NCBI GenBank assembly: GCA_021201795.1
Contig: JAJQEF010000013.1
Coordinates: 1-64,000 of the forward strand
From: Rikenellaceae bacterium
GTDB taxonomy: Bacteria; Bacteroidota; Bacteroidia; Bacteroidales; Rikenellaceae
Length of the DNA: 64,000 nucleotides
Direction of reading: 5' to 3'
A program made the translations under genes and the position numbers. The notes beneath the pieces are model-generated. The model was not told the DNA's origin, made no database searches, and saw only the letters and a program-made list of their open reading frames with translations. Below are positions 27,977-39,000 of this stretch, one piece after another (the stretch's first letter is position 1; each line of letters opens with the position of its first letter).

Positions 27977-30952
27977 TCATTGTTCAACAATTATTCCCTT
28001 ACTGTGTCTTCCGTCGATAAAGATGTACAGCGGGCGCTCGAATTTGACGTGTCGAATGAATTCTGTTTCTTCAACTGCTTCCATACCATTAAGTTTCGAC
28101 ACATCGTAAATGCCGTCTCCGAGGAAGGGGCTTATCGTCATATATCCGACTCCGAAGGATGTAAGATTCTGGAAAAAATGCGTTCCCTGACTGGGTCCCA
28201 CCCTGAAATTCTCCAGACCGCTCTCTACTATAACACGTGCTTCCGATATTTGGCTCCATTTTACAGGGATACCTAACCAGGGATCGCTCGATCCCCAACG
28301 ACCCGGTCCTATTAAAACATAATTTTCGGACCTGTTTTTCATTTTAGTATTTAATATATCGAGTTCTTCCGCTATTTTCTGAGTGTTTATGGAGTCAAAG
28401 TTCTCCGGTCTAACATATATTATATCGGATACTTCTTCTATCAATCCGAGCCCGAGGGCGGATTCGGCATAAACCAGCGATTTCGTTTCATCCACATCAT
28501 CCCAGTTTATCGTTCCTCTGCTCGAACTTTCGACAATCGGCCGGATCTGGAGAATGTTGAAAACCCGTTCCTGTCCCAGAGGAACGTCCATATTTATAGA
28601 GAACTCTATCTCTACGGGGCTCTTCATTTCTTCCTGTCCCATACGGAGCAGTTCTACGAGGATTTCGGCAAGAGGGAAGGAATCGTATTTAAGGATGTGC
28701 GAGAAGGTAACGATTTTTCTACCTTCCGCAAGATTGCTGTCCGAAATCTGATTGTAATTCATATCGTAAGTGGAAGCTACGTATTTCATATTTTTGAAAC
28801 TGCCGGCCTTCCATATCTCTATCTTTTTAAGATTCACCGCGTCGTCGATGGACGTTTTGAATTCTTCGGGTTTGAGGCTCAATACGTACATGTCCCGCTG
28901 AGTCTCGCGAAGAGTCGATTCGGTAGAGGATAATTGAAGTATGTTTTTAGGATACTTAGTGGAGAAGCGCAGTGTTATACCGCCTTCGACCACCAGTTTA
29001 CCCAATCCTAAAGCTATATTTGCTATGCCGTCTTCCGGTTTTTCTTCTCCTATGGGGTAAAAATTCAACGATCTCGCTACACCCGATACAGTCGGGAAAA
29101 AATATCCCTGATCTTCGGTTCCGCAAACTTCCTGAATTACCACTGCCATTTTTTCGTCCGACAGCAGATTGGACGTAGCGGTGATATACGCACGGCTGGC
29201 AGAAAAAAAATACCGAAGCATAAACGCTTTTGATCGCCTTGCCTATAAGTCTCAGCATCTGGTCCTCGTTCTCGGTCAGAGGAATCATATATGTCGAATA
29301 GATTCCTGCGAAAGGTTGGTAATGAGAGTCTTCCAGCTTCGAACTCGAACGTATCGCGAGGGGGCGCCTTGCAGTGCGGATAAATGCCCTCAGGTCGTCT
29401 ACCAGTCTTTCCGGCAGGCGCGAACTGACGAATTCCGAAAGTATTTCGTCGTCCGAGAGATCGGAATTAATAACGTACTGCAATCCGTTCTCAGCGATAA
29501 AATCGTCGAAATAATCCGTAGCAACTACTACCGTACGTGGAATCAGGATTCTTCCCGTGTCGTATTTGTCGTAGAGGTTGAACCTGTGGATCATACTGTT
29601 TATAAATGCCAGCCCGCGAGCCTTGCCTCCAAGCGAACCTTCACCCATGCGTGCGAACCAAATGTACTCGTCATAAGTATGTGGATCGAATTTGGCAACA
29701 ACGCCTTGTCCGGACATGCTTCGGAAGTCCATGATCGCGCGTACGAGTGTGATCCGTATCTCTTCCGTAGAAGAGAAATCCTTGCAGTCCAGCGCTTCTA
29801 TCTTACGCGCTATCGAGAAGAGGCCGCGTGCGAACAGCCACTTGGATATATGGTTCTGTGAGGAGTGGTACATTAGAACCTTATCCGGTATCGTTACGAG
29901 CATGTCCTGAAATTCCCTGAGGTTCCGGGCCCTGCCTGCTTCTCTTCCGGAATCGGGATACTTGAACACAAAGTCCCCGAAATAAAATTCCCTGTTGATA
30001 TAATCGGATAGTTCCTGTAAAAGAGTTTTCGAATATTTTACTATAAAATCCACACCGAGTTCTTCCGCTGTTTCACGCATGCTCTCCTGTGATGACTGCA
30101 GAAGGAACGGCATCAGTGGTTTGTCTTTTTTGATCAGTTTGCACAGGTCGATTCCTGCGTCGAATTTCTCATTGTCGCTGGAATCCCTTTTATCGATAAC
30201 GAATCCTACGTCGGATAGAACTCCTAACAGATTGTCTTTGTATCTCTCGTACAGGTCTACGGCGTCGTTATAATTCGTAGCGAAAAGAATTTTAGGTCTC
30301 GCCCTCTTACTGAGAACCTGCTGTTGTTCGTTGAGTGCTTCGCTTAAGAATTCGCTGGACTGTTGTAGTACAAGTTTGTAAATTGCGGGAAGATACGTCG
30401 AATAATAACGGATGTTGTCTTCGACCAGAAGGATACTTTGTACCCCGACTTCCAGAATGTCGCGGTCGGCATTCATCCGATCCTCGATTATTTTTATAAT
30501 CGCCATTATAAGGTCCGCGGTCCCGTCCAGAAAAATATATAATCGAGCGACGATTTGTCTTCGTCCTGTATCCGGCGGTTGATCTCTTTCGAATAGTTTG
30601 CGAGTAGTACCGTCGGAATGTCAGGATATTTTTTCTTTACGGTCCGGGTAAATGTGAAAACGTCTATCTCCCCTATGTTATACATGGTCAGGATAAAGTC
30701 GAAAGAATTATCCGTCTTAAGGATTTCCATAGCTTCGTCCGCGGAAGATACCCTGGTGAATGACGGCGGGTTGCTCAGGTTGAGGTCGAGGTATTCCCTG
30801 TTTATCTGGGAATCTATTCTTCCGTCTTCTTCAAGAATAAAGGCATCGTAGCTGCTGCATATAAGAAGTACCTTTCTTATGCGTTTCTGCATAAGACTTC
30901 CGTAATTTATCGACTCGAAATCGTGTACTTTTTCAAGATATATGTGGGGCAT
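27977..30952 (-). pseudogene. Receiver-like/PEP-pyruvate-binding protein gene with two frameshifts
   Basis: Three overlapping reading frames together encode one protein. Segment 1 (30952 to about 30521) is a receiver-like domain; segment 2 (about 30518 to 29211) holds a second receiver-like part (SILLVEDNIRYY) and the start of a PPDK N-terminal ATP-grasp domain (EGSLGGKARGLAFI, LAIRSSSKLEDSHYQPF); segment 3 (about 29203 to 27977) completes it (SASRAYITATSNLL, VVIQEVCG). One base is missing near 30519-30521, and one is extra in the A8 run at 29203-29210. Net length is 2976 nt, a multiple of three, for a protein of about 991 residues, the length I recall for Bacteroides homologues. The phosphohistidine and C-terminal barrel domains of PEP synthase are absent. 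Either a broken gene or two sequencing errors. Confidence 0.7.
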
Positions 30953-31005
30953 AACCGTTTTTTAAGTAATTTCGTACAAATATCACAAATAATTCCAACT
31001 TTATC

Positions 31006-31013
31006 TATTTTTG
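31006..31013 (+). promoter_or_regulatory. Promoter -7 element of the GNAT-like gene
   Basis: TATTTTTG ends 16 nt before the ATG at 31029, so the leader would be about 10 nt. It argues against the in-frame TTG at 31011, which overlaps the box. Confidence 0.5.
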
Positions 31014-31028
31014 TTAAAAATAAGATCT

Positions 31029-32219
31029 ATGGCAAAATATACCCTCGAGGAGGTGAAAACTGGGAGGCAGAGGAAACATTTCCTCGATCTGCCTAAAAAA
31101 TTGTATCGTGAGGATAAGAATTGGGTGTGCCCGATCGACGATGATATAGAAAAAATATTCGATCCTGCGAGGAACGAATTATTCAACGGAGGAGAGGCGA
31201 TAAGATGGATACTGAAAGACGACGGTAGTAATATCGTAGGAAGGATCGCTGCTTTTTATAATAACGAGGTTGCCGCAACCAGCGAACAGCCTACGGGAGG
31301 GTGTGGTTTTTTCGAATGTATAAATGACCAGGAGGCTGCATCGGTTCTTTTCGATGTCGCGAAATACTGGCTCCAATCCAAAGGTATGGAAGCTATGGAT
31401 GGGCCGATAAACTTCGGGGACAGGAGTGACTGGTGGGGAGTGCTTGTAGAAGGGTTTACCCAACCTTTATACTGCAATCCCTATAATTTTCCATATTATA
31501 AAGAATTATTTGAGAATTACGGTTTTCAGAATTATTTTAATCAGTATACTTATTCGAGGCAATTAACGGTGGGTGATCTTAATCCTGCCGTAGTCGAGAA
31601 GGCAGAAAGATTATTCAATACTCCGGGATACCACTTCGGTTATGCTAAGGATAAGGAGCTGCATGAATATGCGGAGGATTTCAGGACTATATATAATAAA
31701 GGCTGGGCGAAGTTCACAGGAGTTAAGCCCATAGATAGGGAACATGCGCAGGAGTTATTCAAAAAAATGAAACCGATCATAGACCGGAAACTATTGTATT
31801 TTGCGTATTACGAAGGCGAGCCGATAGGATTTTTTATTATGGTTCCTGATTTGAACAGGATCATCGGCAAATTTAACGGTAGATTCGGGTGGATGGAAAA
31901 AATCAGATTTATCGTAGACCTTAAGCTGCGGAAAAAGGCGGACAGGATAGTCGGTATTATTTTCGGAGTGGTTCCGGAATTCCGGGGTAAAGGTATCGAA
32001 GGCGGTATGATTCGCAGATTCGAGGAAGTTGTCGAGAAGGTCGGTTATAAATCGTTGGAACTAGCATGGATAGGAGATTTTAATCCGGTTATGATGCGTA
32101 TAGTCGAGTCCTACGTTCGTGCGACGAAATTTAAAACCCATGTAACCTATCGATATTTGTTCGACCGTAACAAGGAATTCTCCCGTGCGCCGAAACTCGG
32201 ACGCGAAAAAAAGAAATAG
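31029..32219 (+). CDS. GNAT-fold-like conserved protein of unknown function
   Basis: 396 residues, no signal peptide or membrane segment. The N-terminal half has a conserved-looking stretch GPINFGDRSDWWGVLVEGF, and the C-terminal half resembles an acetyl-CoA-binding GNAT unit: GIIFGVVPEFRGKGIEGGMI carries the R/Q-x-x-G-x-G/A pattern, followed by ELAWIGDFNPVMMRI. An acyltransferase acting on an unknown substrate is likely. Monocistronic, with its own promoter and a strong terminator, and divergent from the frameshifted receiver/PEP-binding gene. Confidence 0.6.
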   Translation: MAKYTLEEVKTGRQRKHFLDLPKKLYREDKNWVCPIDDDIEKIFDPARNELFNGGEAIRWILKDDGSNIVGRIAAFYNNEVAATSEQPTGGCGFFECINDQEAASVLFDVAKYWLQSKGMEAMDGPINFGDRSDWWGVLVEGFTQPLYCNPYNFPYYKELFENYGFQNYFNQYTYSRQLTVGDLNPAVVEKAERLFNTPGYHFGYAKDKELHEYAEDFRTIYNKGWAKFTGVKPIDREHAQELFKKMKPIIDRKLLYFAYYEGEPIGFFIMVPDLNRIIGKFNGRFGWMEKIRFIVDLKLRKKADRIVGIIFGVVPEFRGKGIEGGMIRRFEEVVEKVGYKSLELAWIGDFNPVMMRIVESYVRATKFKTHVTYRYLFDRNKEFSRAPKLGREKKK

Positions 32220-32220
32220 G

Positions 32221-32257
32221 AAATAACAAAGCTGTCGATAAGACAGCTTTGTTATTT
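32221..32257. terminator. Bidirectional terminator between the GNAT-like gene and sodB
   Basis: A 16-bp perfect stem, AAATAACAAAGCTGTC (32221-32236) and GACAGCTTTGTTATTT (32242-32257), around a 5-nt loop. It overlaps the last codon and stop of sodB by 2 nt. Confidence 0.9.
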
Positions 32258-32834
32258 ATAAATATCTCGATTCGATTACGGCCCAGTCCAGTATATTCCA
32301 GAAGGCTTCCAGATAATCAGGGAGTTTATTGCGGTAGTCGATATAGTAAGCGTGTTCCCATACATCGCATGTCATTATAGGCTGATAGCCCTGTTTGAGA
32401 GGATTGCCTGCGTTCGATTCCTGGGAAATTTTAAGATTTCCCTGATTGTCCCTGTATAACCAGACCCATCCTGAACCGAACAATGTGGTACCTGCTTCCG
32501 TGAATTTTTTCTTAAATCCTTCGAAAGATCCGAACTGATCTTCAATAGCTCCGGCAATATTTCCGGAAGGCCGAGGTTGGGGGTTTGCCGAGAACTGATC
32601 GAAAAAGAAAACGTGGTTCCATGATTGGGCAGCGTTGTTGAACAATTTACCGTCCGATTTTTTAACGATATCCTCGAGGCTCATATTTTCATATTCGGTA
32701 CCCTCGATAAGCGTATTCATCGTGTTGAAGTACGTTTGTTCGTGTTTGCCGTGATGGAACTGGAGAGTCTCCGCACTCATCTTAGGAGACAGGGCGTCTT
32801 CCTGATATTTTAATGGTGGCATTTTGTGTTTCAT
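32256..32834 (-). CDS. sodB: Superoxide dismutase, Fe/Mn family
   Basis: 192 residues, normal for bacterial SOD. Metal ligands: His27 in LQFHHGKHE, His74 in AAQSWNHVFFF, and Asp/His in DVWEHAYYIDYRNKLPDY. The AAQSWNH motif with Gln before the third ligand is the Fe-type arrangement (Mn enzymes have Gly there and Gln later), so an iron or cambialistic enzyme is likely. It turns superoxide into oxygen and peroxide in the cytosol, fitting an anaerobe exposed to air at times. Monocistronic. Confidence 0.93.
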   Translation of the reverse strand: MKHKMPPLKYQEDALSPKMSAETLQFHHGKHEQTYFNTMNTLIEGTEYENMSLEDIVKKSDGKLFNNAAQSWNHVFFFDQFSANPQPRPSGNIAGAIEDQFGSFEGFKKKFTEAGTTLFGSGWVWLYRDNQGNLKISQESNAGNPLKQGYQPIMTCDVWEHAYYIDYRNKLPDYLEAFWNILDWAVIESRYL

Positions 32835-32905
32835 GTCCGTCGGTTTTTAAGATTAATACTGTATTTCCGGAATCAAATATTCTGCCAATGAACTGAAAAG
32901 GCGGT

Positions 32906-34450
32906 TTATTCGCCGCCTTGTTCCATATCTTCGATCTTGTTGAGCATTTTTACGGTAGCTTTAATTGCTGCTACGGATTGGTCCGCGTCAAGGCCTCTGG
33001 TTTTGATCTCTTCCCCTTTGTAGTCCCATGAAATTACGGTTTGTACCAAAGCGTCCGTATGCCCCCCCGGAGGTATGTCTACGGAATAACTCGTCAATAC
33101 GGGGAATTCGCGTTTTAGTTGTTTGCCGTATATCTTTTTCAGTGCGCCCATGAAGGCGTCGTATTGTCCGAGCCCATTGCTGCTCTCTTCGAATTGCCTG
33201 CCGTTTATCTCTATCTTTACTGCCGCGACAGGTTTAAGGTCGTGAGCGAGTGACAAAGCAAAATTCAGTATTTTTATTTTATCATTTGAGACGTCGCTTT
33301 TGAGGACATCCGAGATAATGTACGGAAGATCGTCCTGAGTGACTATTTCTTTCTTGTCTCCCAGTTCGATTATGCGCTGGGTTACTTTCGACATGGATTC
33401 TTCATCCAGTTCGATGCCGAGTGTTTCGAGGTTCTTGCGTATATTGGCTTTGCCGGAAGTTTTTCCGAGGGCATATTCCCGTGTGCGTCCGAAGCGTTCC
33501 GGAAGAAGTTCGTTATAATAGAGATTCTTCTTGCTGTCGCCGTCTGCATGGATTCCTGCCGTTTGGGTAAATACATTGGAACCGATTATCGGTTTGTTCG
33601 CAGGTATTCTTATTCCCGAATAGGATTCCACTACGCGGCTGATGTGGTTAATATGCTTCTCTACCAAAGTGGTTTTTAGACCGAGTTTATCGTGAAGGAC
33701 TGCCAGAACGCTCGATAACGGTGCATTGCCCGCGCGCTCGCCGAGGCCGTTGACGGTTACGTGGACCCCGTTTATTCCTGCTTTGACAGCGAATTCGACA
33801 TTTGCCACCGCAAGGTCGTAGTCGTTATGCGGATGGAAATCGAAGCGTAGTTCCGGGTATCTGTCCGTCATAATCCTGCAGTATTCGTAAGTCTGATGGG
33901 GATCGAGAACTCCAAGGGTATCGGGAAGCATGAAACGCTTTATCGGTTGATCTTTGAGCGAATCCACCATCAGTAATACGTAGTCCCTGGAATCTTTCAT
34001 TCCGTTAGACCAGTCTTCCAGATATATATTTACGTCGATATTCATTTCGGACGCATTCGCGATCACTTCTTTAATGTCAGCGATGTGCTGTTCCGGTGTT
34101 TTGCGCAGTTGGTGGGTTACGTGGTTGAACGAACCTTTACAGAGCAGGTTGATAATCCGGCATCCTGCATCTTTTATCCAGTTGAGAGAGACTTTGCCGT
34201 CTACGAAGCCCAACACTTCTACTTTATCTATATGTCCGCGTTTCCCGGCCCATTGTGCGATTTTCTTTACTGCCTCGAACTCTCCGTCGGAAACGCGCGC
34301 AGACGCTACCTCTATCCGGTTTACTTTTATTTTCTCGAGAAGAAGCGATGCGATGCTTAATTTTTCCTGTACTGCAAATGAGACGCCGGAAGTTTGTTCG
34401 CCGTCCCTGAGAGTAGTATCTAATATTTCGATGTTCATTCCTCTGGTCAT
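32906..34450 (-). CDS. 2-isopropylmalate/citramalate synthase family enzyme
   Basis: 514 residues from the ATG at 34450 (ATG at 34438 also possible; an in-frame TTG at 34471 overlaps the promoter). DRE-TIM metallolyase signature LDTTLRDGEQTSG at the start, HPHNDYDLAVAN and VNGLGERAGNAPL in the barrel, then a C-terminal LeuA dimerisation/regulatory domain (SVDIPPGGHTDALVQTVISW). It condenses acetyl-CoA with a 2-oxoacid. Pyruvate (citramalate, isoleucine route) or 2-oxoisovalerate (leucine route) cannot be told from sequence alone. No leuBCD genes adjoin it. Confidence 0.85.
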   Translation of the reverse strand: MTRGMNIEILDTTLRDGEQTSGVSFAVQEKLSIASLLLEKIKVNRIEVASARVSDGEFEAVKKIAQWAGKRGHIDKVEVLGFVDGKVSLNWIKDAGCRIINLLCKGSFNHVTHQLRKTPEQHIADIKEVIANASEMNIDVNIYLEDWSNGMKDSRDYVLLMVDSLKDQPIKRFMLPDTLGVLDPHQTYEYCRIMTDRYPELRFDFHPHNDYDLAVANVEFAVKAGINGVHVTVNGLGERAGNAPLSSVLAVLHDKLGLKTTLVEKHINHISRVVESYSGIRIPANKPIIGSNVFTQTAGIHADGDSKKNLYYNELLPERFGRTREYALGKTSGKANIRKNLETLGIELDEESMSKVTQRIIELGDKKEIVTQDDLPYIISDVLKSDVSNDKIKILNFALSLAHDLKPVAAVKIEINGRQFEESSNGLGQYDAFMGALKKIYGKQLKREFPVLTSYSVDIPPGGHTDALVQTVISWDYKGEEIKTRGLDADQSVAAIKATVKMLNKIEDMEQGGE

Positions 34451-34518
34451 TGTAACTGATAATTTACACAATATAGTGAATTAGGTCCGGATTCGAAAAT
34501 GCGGACAGCAGTAATATA

Positions 34519-35907
34519 CTACTCCAAACCTGCGATTTCTCGGATATCTTTAATGATCCTGCCAGCAAGATTTTCTGCATCTTTTAGGGTGCGGCTCTCG
34601 CTGTATATCCTGATTATTGGTTCGGTGTTAGATTTTCTCAAGTGTAACCATCCGTCAGTGAAATCGATTTTGACACCATCGATGTCGTTCACTTCTTCGT
34701 TGGAATATTTTTGTTTGATCGTTGTCAAAATCCCGTCCACGTCCAGTTCCGGGGTAAGCTCTATCTTATTTTTGGATATATAGTATTCGGGATATGTTTT
34801 TCTCAATTCCGAGCATTTTATTTCTTTTTCCGCAAGAAGGGATAGGAACAATCCCACGCCTACCAATGCGTCGCGTCCGTAATGTAGTTCGGGATAAATC
34901 ACACCTCCGTTGCCTTCGCCGCCTATTACCGCTCCGTTCTCTTTCATCTTCGCGACAACGTTGACTTCACCGACAGCCGCCGCAGCGTACATGTATCCTT
35001 TTGCCTGGGTAACGTACCTTAGTGCGCGGGAAGAGCTGAGGTTCGATACCGTGTTGCCTCCGGTTTTCGAAAGAACATAATCCGCTACCGCGACGAGAGT
35101 ATATTCTTCACCGAACATAGTTCCGTCTTCATTGATTATCGCAAGACGGTCCACGTCAGGATCCACGACGATTCCAAGGTCTGCGTTTTCACGTTTTACC
35201 ACGGCCGATATTTCCGTCAGATTCTCCGGAAGCGGTTCCGGGTTATGGGCGAATTTACCGTCGGGACTGCAGTTCAATTCCACGACTTCGACCCCGAGTC
35301 GGCGGAGAAGTTCAGGAATAACAATTCCTCCGACAGAGTTCACTGCGTCTACAACGATTTTAAATTTGCGTGCTTTTATTTTATCCGTTTCTATGAGGTT
35401 GAGTGCCAATATTTGGTTTATATGTTCGTCATCGTAGGAAGATCTGGTTATTTTTCCGAGATAATCGACTTCGGCATACCCGAATTCTTCTTTTTCGGCA
35501 TATTCAAGGATCAGTTTGCCTTCTGCGTCGTTGAGGAATTCTCCTTTTTCGTTGAGAAGCTTCAGGGCGTTCCATTGCTTCGGGTTATGGCTGGCAGTTA
35601 TTATTATTCCTCCGTCCGCACCGAATCCACATACGGCCATCTCGACCGTAGGAGTGGTGGTCAATCCTATGTTTATAACATTGATCCCGCAACCGGCAAG
35701 CGTTCCTTCGATTATTGAACCTACCATTTCACCCGATAGCCGCGCGTCCCTTCCGATTACCACTGTAATTTCATTGTTTTCGGACCTGTTCCTGATCCAT
35801 TGGGAGTAAGCCGATGCAAATTTTACAATATCGAGTGGAGTCAGGTTGTCCCCCGTGCATCCTCCGATGGTGCCCCGTATGCCGGATATGGATTTTATCA
35901 ATGTCAT
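34519..35907 (-). CDS. glmM: Phosphoglucosamine mutase
   Basis: 462 residues in the alpha-D-phosphohexomutase family. Catalytic phosphoserine loop ITASHNPKQWNALK (Ser of TASHNP), metal loop DPDVDRLAI, sugar-binding GEGNGGVIYPE and phosphate-binding RKSNTEPIIRIY. The start GISGIRGTIGG is as in GlmM. It converts glucosamine-6-P to glucosamine-1-P for UDP-GlcNAc, feeding peptidoglycan and lipid A. PNGM specificity over phosphomannomutase is inferred from the sugar loop. Monocistronic. Confidence 0.85.
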   Translation of the reverse strand: MTLIKSISGIRGTIGGCTGDNLTPLDIVKFASAYSQWIRNRSENNEITVVIGRDARLSGEMVGSIIEGTLAGCGINVINIGLTTTPTVEMAVCGFGADGGIIITASHNPKQWNALKLLNEKGEFLNDAEGKLILEYAEKEEFGYAEVDYLGKITRSSYDDEHINQILALNLIETDKIKARKFKIVVDAVNSVGGIVIPELLRRLGVEVVELNCSPDGKFAHNPEPLPENLTEISAVVKRENADLGIVVDPDVDRLAIINEDGTMFGEEYTLVAVADYVLSKTGGNTVSNLSSSRALRYVTQAKGYMYAAAAVGEVNVVAKMKENGAVIGGEGNGGVIYPELHYGRDALVGVGLFLSLLAEKEIKCSELRKTYPEYYISKNKIELTPELDVDGILTTIKQKYSNEEVNDIDGVKIDFTDGWLHLRKSNTEPIIRIYSESRTLKDAENLAGRIIKDIREIAGLE

Positions 35908-35936
35908 TTCGCTGTATTTAAGGTTAGTAAATGCCG

Positions 35937-35944
35937 CAAAAATA
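35937..35944 (-). promoter_or_regulatory. Promoter -7 element of glmM
   Basis: CAAAAATA on the + strand is TATTTTTG on the - strand, 29 nt before the glmM ATG. Confidence 0.45.
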
Positions 35945-35994
35945 ATGTTTTTATTACTAAATGGTGCGTTTTACATCTTTTATTAACTTTTTAT

Positions 35995-36002
35995 TACCTT
36001 TG
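35995..36002 (+). promoter_or_regulatory. Promoter -7 element of the TPR operon
   Basis: TACCTTTG. The expected transcript start falls near 36009, next to an ATG at 36010 that opens the nine-codon frame MADYENIV-stop, which ends 6 nt before the TPR gene. Confidence 0.55.
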
Positions 36003-36042
36003 CAGAGTTATGGCTGATTATGAAAATATAGTTTGAATAATT

Positions 36043-39000
36043 ATGATAAGGAAATTCACACTTTTATTATTATATATACTTATACCGTTTCTGGTATCTG
36101 CTAACATTGCAGAGAAAAAAACGGAATATTTCTATAATTCCGGATTGGAGCTTTATCGTGCGGAAAAATATGTGACCGCACAGGAAGAATTTAAAAAAGC
36201 CCTTCGTGGAGTGGAATTCGGCGATGGTTTCCTGCGTGAAGATATCGAATTTTATCTTGCCGCATGCGAGGCCGAACTGGGAGGCGACAAGGCGGAAATA
36301 ATGCTTGTGGATTTTATAAACAAGTACCCGAATACCATACATAAAAACGAAATTCGTTTCATGCTCGGTAATATTTACCAGTCCCGGCAGGAATTCCTTA
36401 AGGCGCGCGAGCAGTATAATCTGATCGAATCGAGTTTATTGTCCGCATCTGAAAGGATGCAGCTGTTCTTCAATGAAGGTTACGCTGCGTTTACGGCCGG
36501 CGATAACAACGAGGCAGCCCTGAATTTCAGGCGTGTGGCGAGTCAGGACCACGTTCTGGGTCCGTCCGCGACTTATTATCTTGCGTACATAGATTATGCC
36601 GAGGGAAATCTGGACGAAGCGGAGAGGGGGTTCAATTCACTGTCTTCAGACAGAAGCTACGGACCGGTAGTGCCGTTTTATCTGCTTCATATCGATTTTA
36701 AAAGGGGAAATTATTCCAAAGTTGCCGGCTCGGTGGATAGGATTTTGGATATATCTGCGGATGAAAGGCGCGGGGAGATGCTGAAAATTGCCGCAGAGTC
36801 CAATTATCATTTTGGGAGTTATGAGCAAACGCTGAAATATATGGACGCCTATTCTTCTGAAGGGTATCCGATGAACAGGGAAGAAATGTATATGGCCGGT
36901 TATAGCGCTTATATGATAGGCGACTTCGAGACTGCGGTAGATTATCTCGGTAAGGTAGCCGTAGGCAGCGATCTTCTTGCGCAGAATGCGAGTTTTCATA
37001 TAGGTAATGCCAGTCTGAGAACGGATAATAAACAGCGTGCGCAGCAGGCATTCGCGCTTGCGATGAGAATCGACGCAGATAAAAAACTGAAAGAAGAAGC
37101 GATGTTCAATTTTGCCAAACTTCAGTATGAACTCGGCAACGGAATGTTTAACGAGATAATAACTACGATAAACAATTATCTTCAGGAATTCCCCGACTCT
37201 AAGAATGCGGACGAGGCACGTAGTTATCTCATGGCTGCATATCTGAATTCCAATAATTACAAAGAAGCATACGATGCGATCTCGCAGATAAGCAATCCTA
37301 ATAATGAAGAAAAAGCCGCGCTGCAGCGTATCGCTTATTTCAGGGGGCTCGAATATTTCACAGACGGGGATTATATCAATGCCCAGAGGATGTTCGATAT
37401 TGCCAACGAGAACAGATATATGCCCAAGTATACTGCACTCACGAGATTCTGGCTCGCGGAGACCTATTACAGGCAGGGTTTGTATGCACGGGCTATACCC
37501 TTATATCAGGATTATATAGTTTTGTCCCCGAAAGACGAAGCTGAAAATATAATGGCGAATTACAGTCTCGGTTACTGTTATTTCAATCTTAAAAATTATC
37601 GCGATGCGCTGGTTTGGTTCGACAGGTTTATTGCCGCTTATACAGGCAATACCAGTATAATGGCCGATGCTTACAACCGTTTAGGAGACATTTATTTCCT
37701 TAACCGCGACTATGCGCAGGCTACGCAGAATTATGACATGGCCATATCCGTCGGAACACAGGAGAGATACTATGCCGAATATCAGAAGGCACTGACGCTT
37801 GGGTTGACATCCGGAGCGACAGCCAAGATAGACGCCCTTAAAAAAATTACGGATGCAGGAGTCGGCGATTATGTAGACAACGCATACTATGAATTGGGAG
37901 CGACCTATACACGACAGGATATGTTTACGGAAGCGATCCAGACACTTAACCGATTTGTAGAACGTTATCCGGGATCGCCTTATTACCCGGATGCCCTGAT
38001 CGATCTGGGACTGGCTTACTATAATGCCGGTAGAAGCAACGAAGCATTGTCCGCATATAAAAAGGTAGTTACCGAATATCCGACATCCTCGCAGGCTAAA
38101 GACGCACTGTTGGCGATAAGGAACATATATGTTGAGAATAACGATCTTAACGGTTATTTCGATTACGCTAATAACAATAATATCGAAACTAATGTAAGCG
38201 TTATGGAACGCGATTCATTGACGTTTACTGTAGCGGAAAGGATCTATCTCACAGGAGACAATAAACGTGCTTATCCGTTATTCGAAAAATATCTGGAGCA
38301 GTATCCGAGAGGTAGTTATGTAGCCAATGCCACGTATTATATTGCGGAAACCGATATGAATGACGGTGATACGGACTCGGCTCTCCGGGGCTTCGAAAGA
38401 ATTATGGGGATGACGGTAAATACGTTTACTATAAATTCCGTGGAGAATTCCGCTTCGATATATTTCAGTAAGGAGGACTACCGGAAGTCAGCCGAACTTT
38501 ATAAAAGGCTCACGGAACTCGCTTCGAACAGGACGGTAGTTATCGACGGATTGTCGGGCTATCTGCGCTCTATGGATAAGCTCAATGATCCGGACCAGGC
38601 CGTCGAAGCAGCGGATTATGTTCTCGGTTCGGTGTCCGTTAATCCCGATCTCAGGACGGAGGCCAACTTCATCAAAGGCAAGGCGTTATATGCTAAAAAC
38701 AGAAAAACGGAAGCACTGCCTCTATTGAGCGATGCCGCGGCAAATCCGGAAACACGGAACGGTGCGGAGGCACAGTTTCTCACGATAGATATACTTTATG
38801 GGGAGGGTCGTTATGATGAGGCTGAAAATGAGATATTCAAGTTCTCCGAACGTGGTACGTCTCATCAGTTCTGGATGGCAAAAGCATTCCTGATCCTCGG
38901 GGATATGTATGTCAAAAAAGGGGATGATTTTCAGGCTAAGGCTACTTACCAGAGTATTATAGATGGCTATACCGACCGTAATGACGGAGTGGTTGCGGAA

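Noticed and set aside
29203..29210. Programmed ribosomal frameshift at the A8/T8 run
   Set aside because: A second, unrelated shift of opposite sign lies in the same gene; simple indels or sequencing errors explain both.
28998..30506. Separate intact genes in the three PEP-binding frames
   Set aside because: The first two frames end in non-family residues right after the breakpoints, while the family sequence continues in the next frame, so they are parts of one gene.
34464..34480. Another copy of the 73/74-bp repeat
   Set aside because: Only TTCACTATATT is shared, which is mostly a promoter -7 region; ATGCGCTTCGG and the palindrome are missing.
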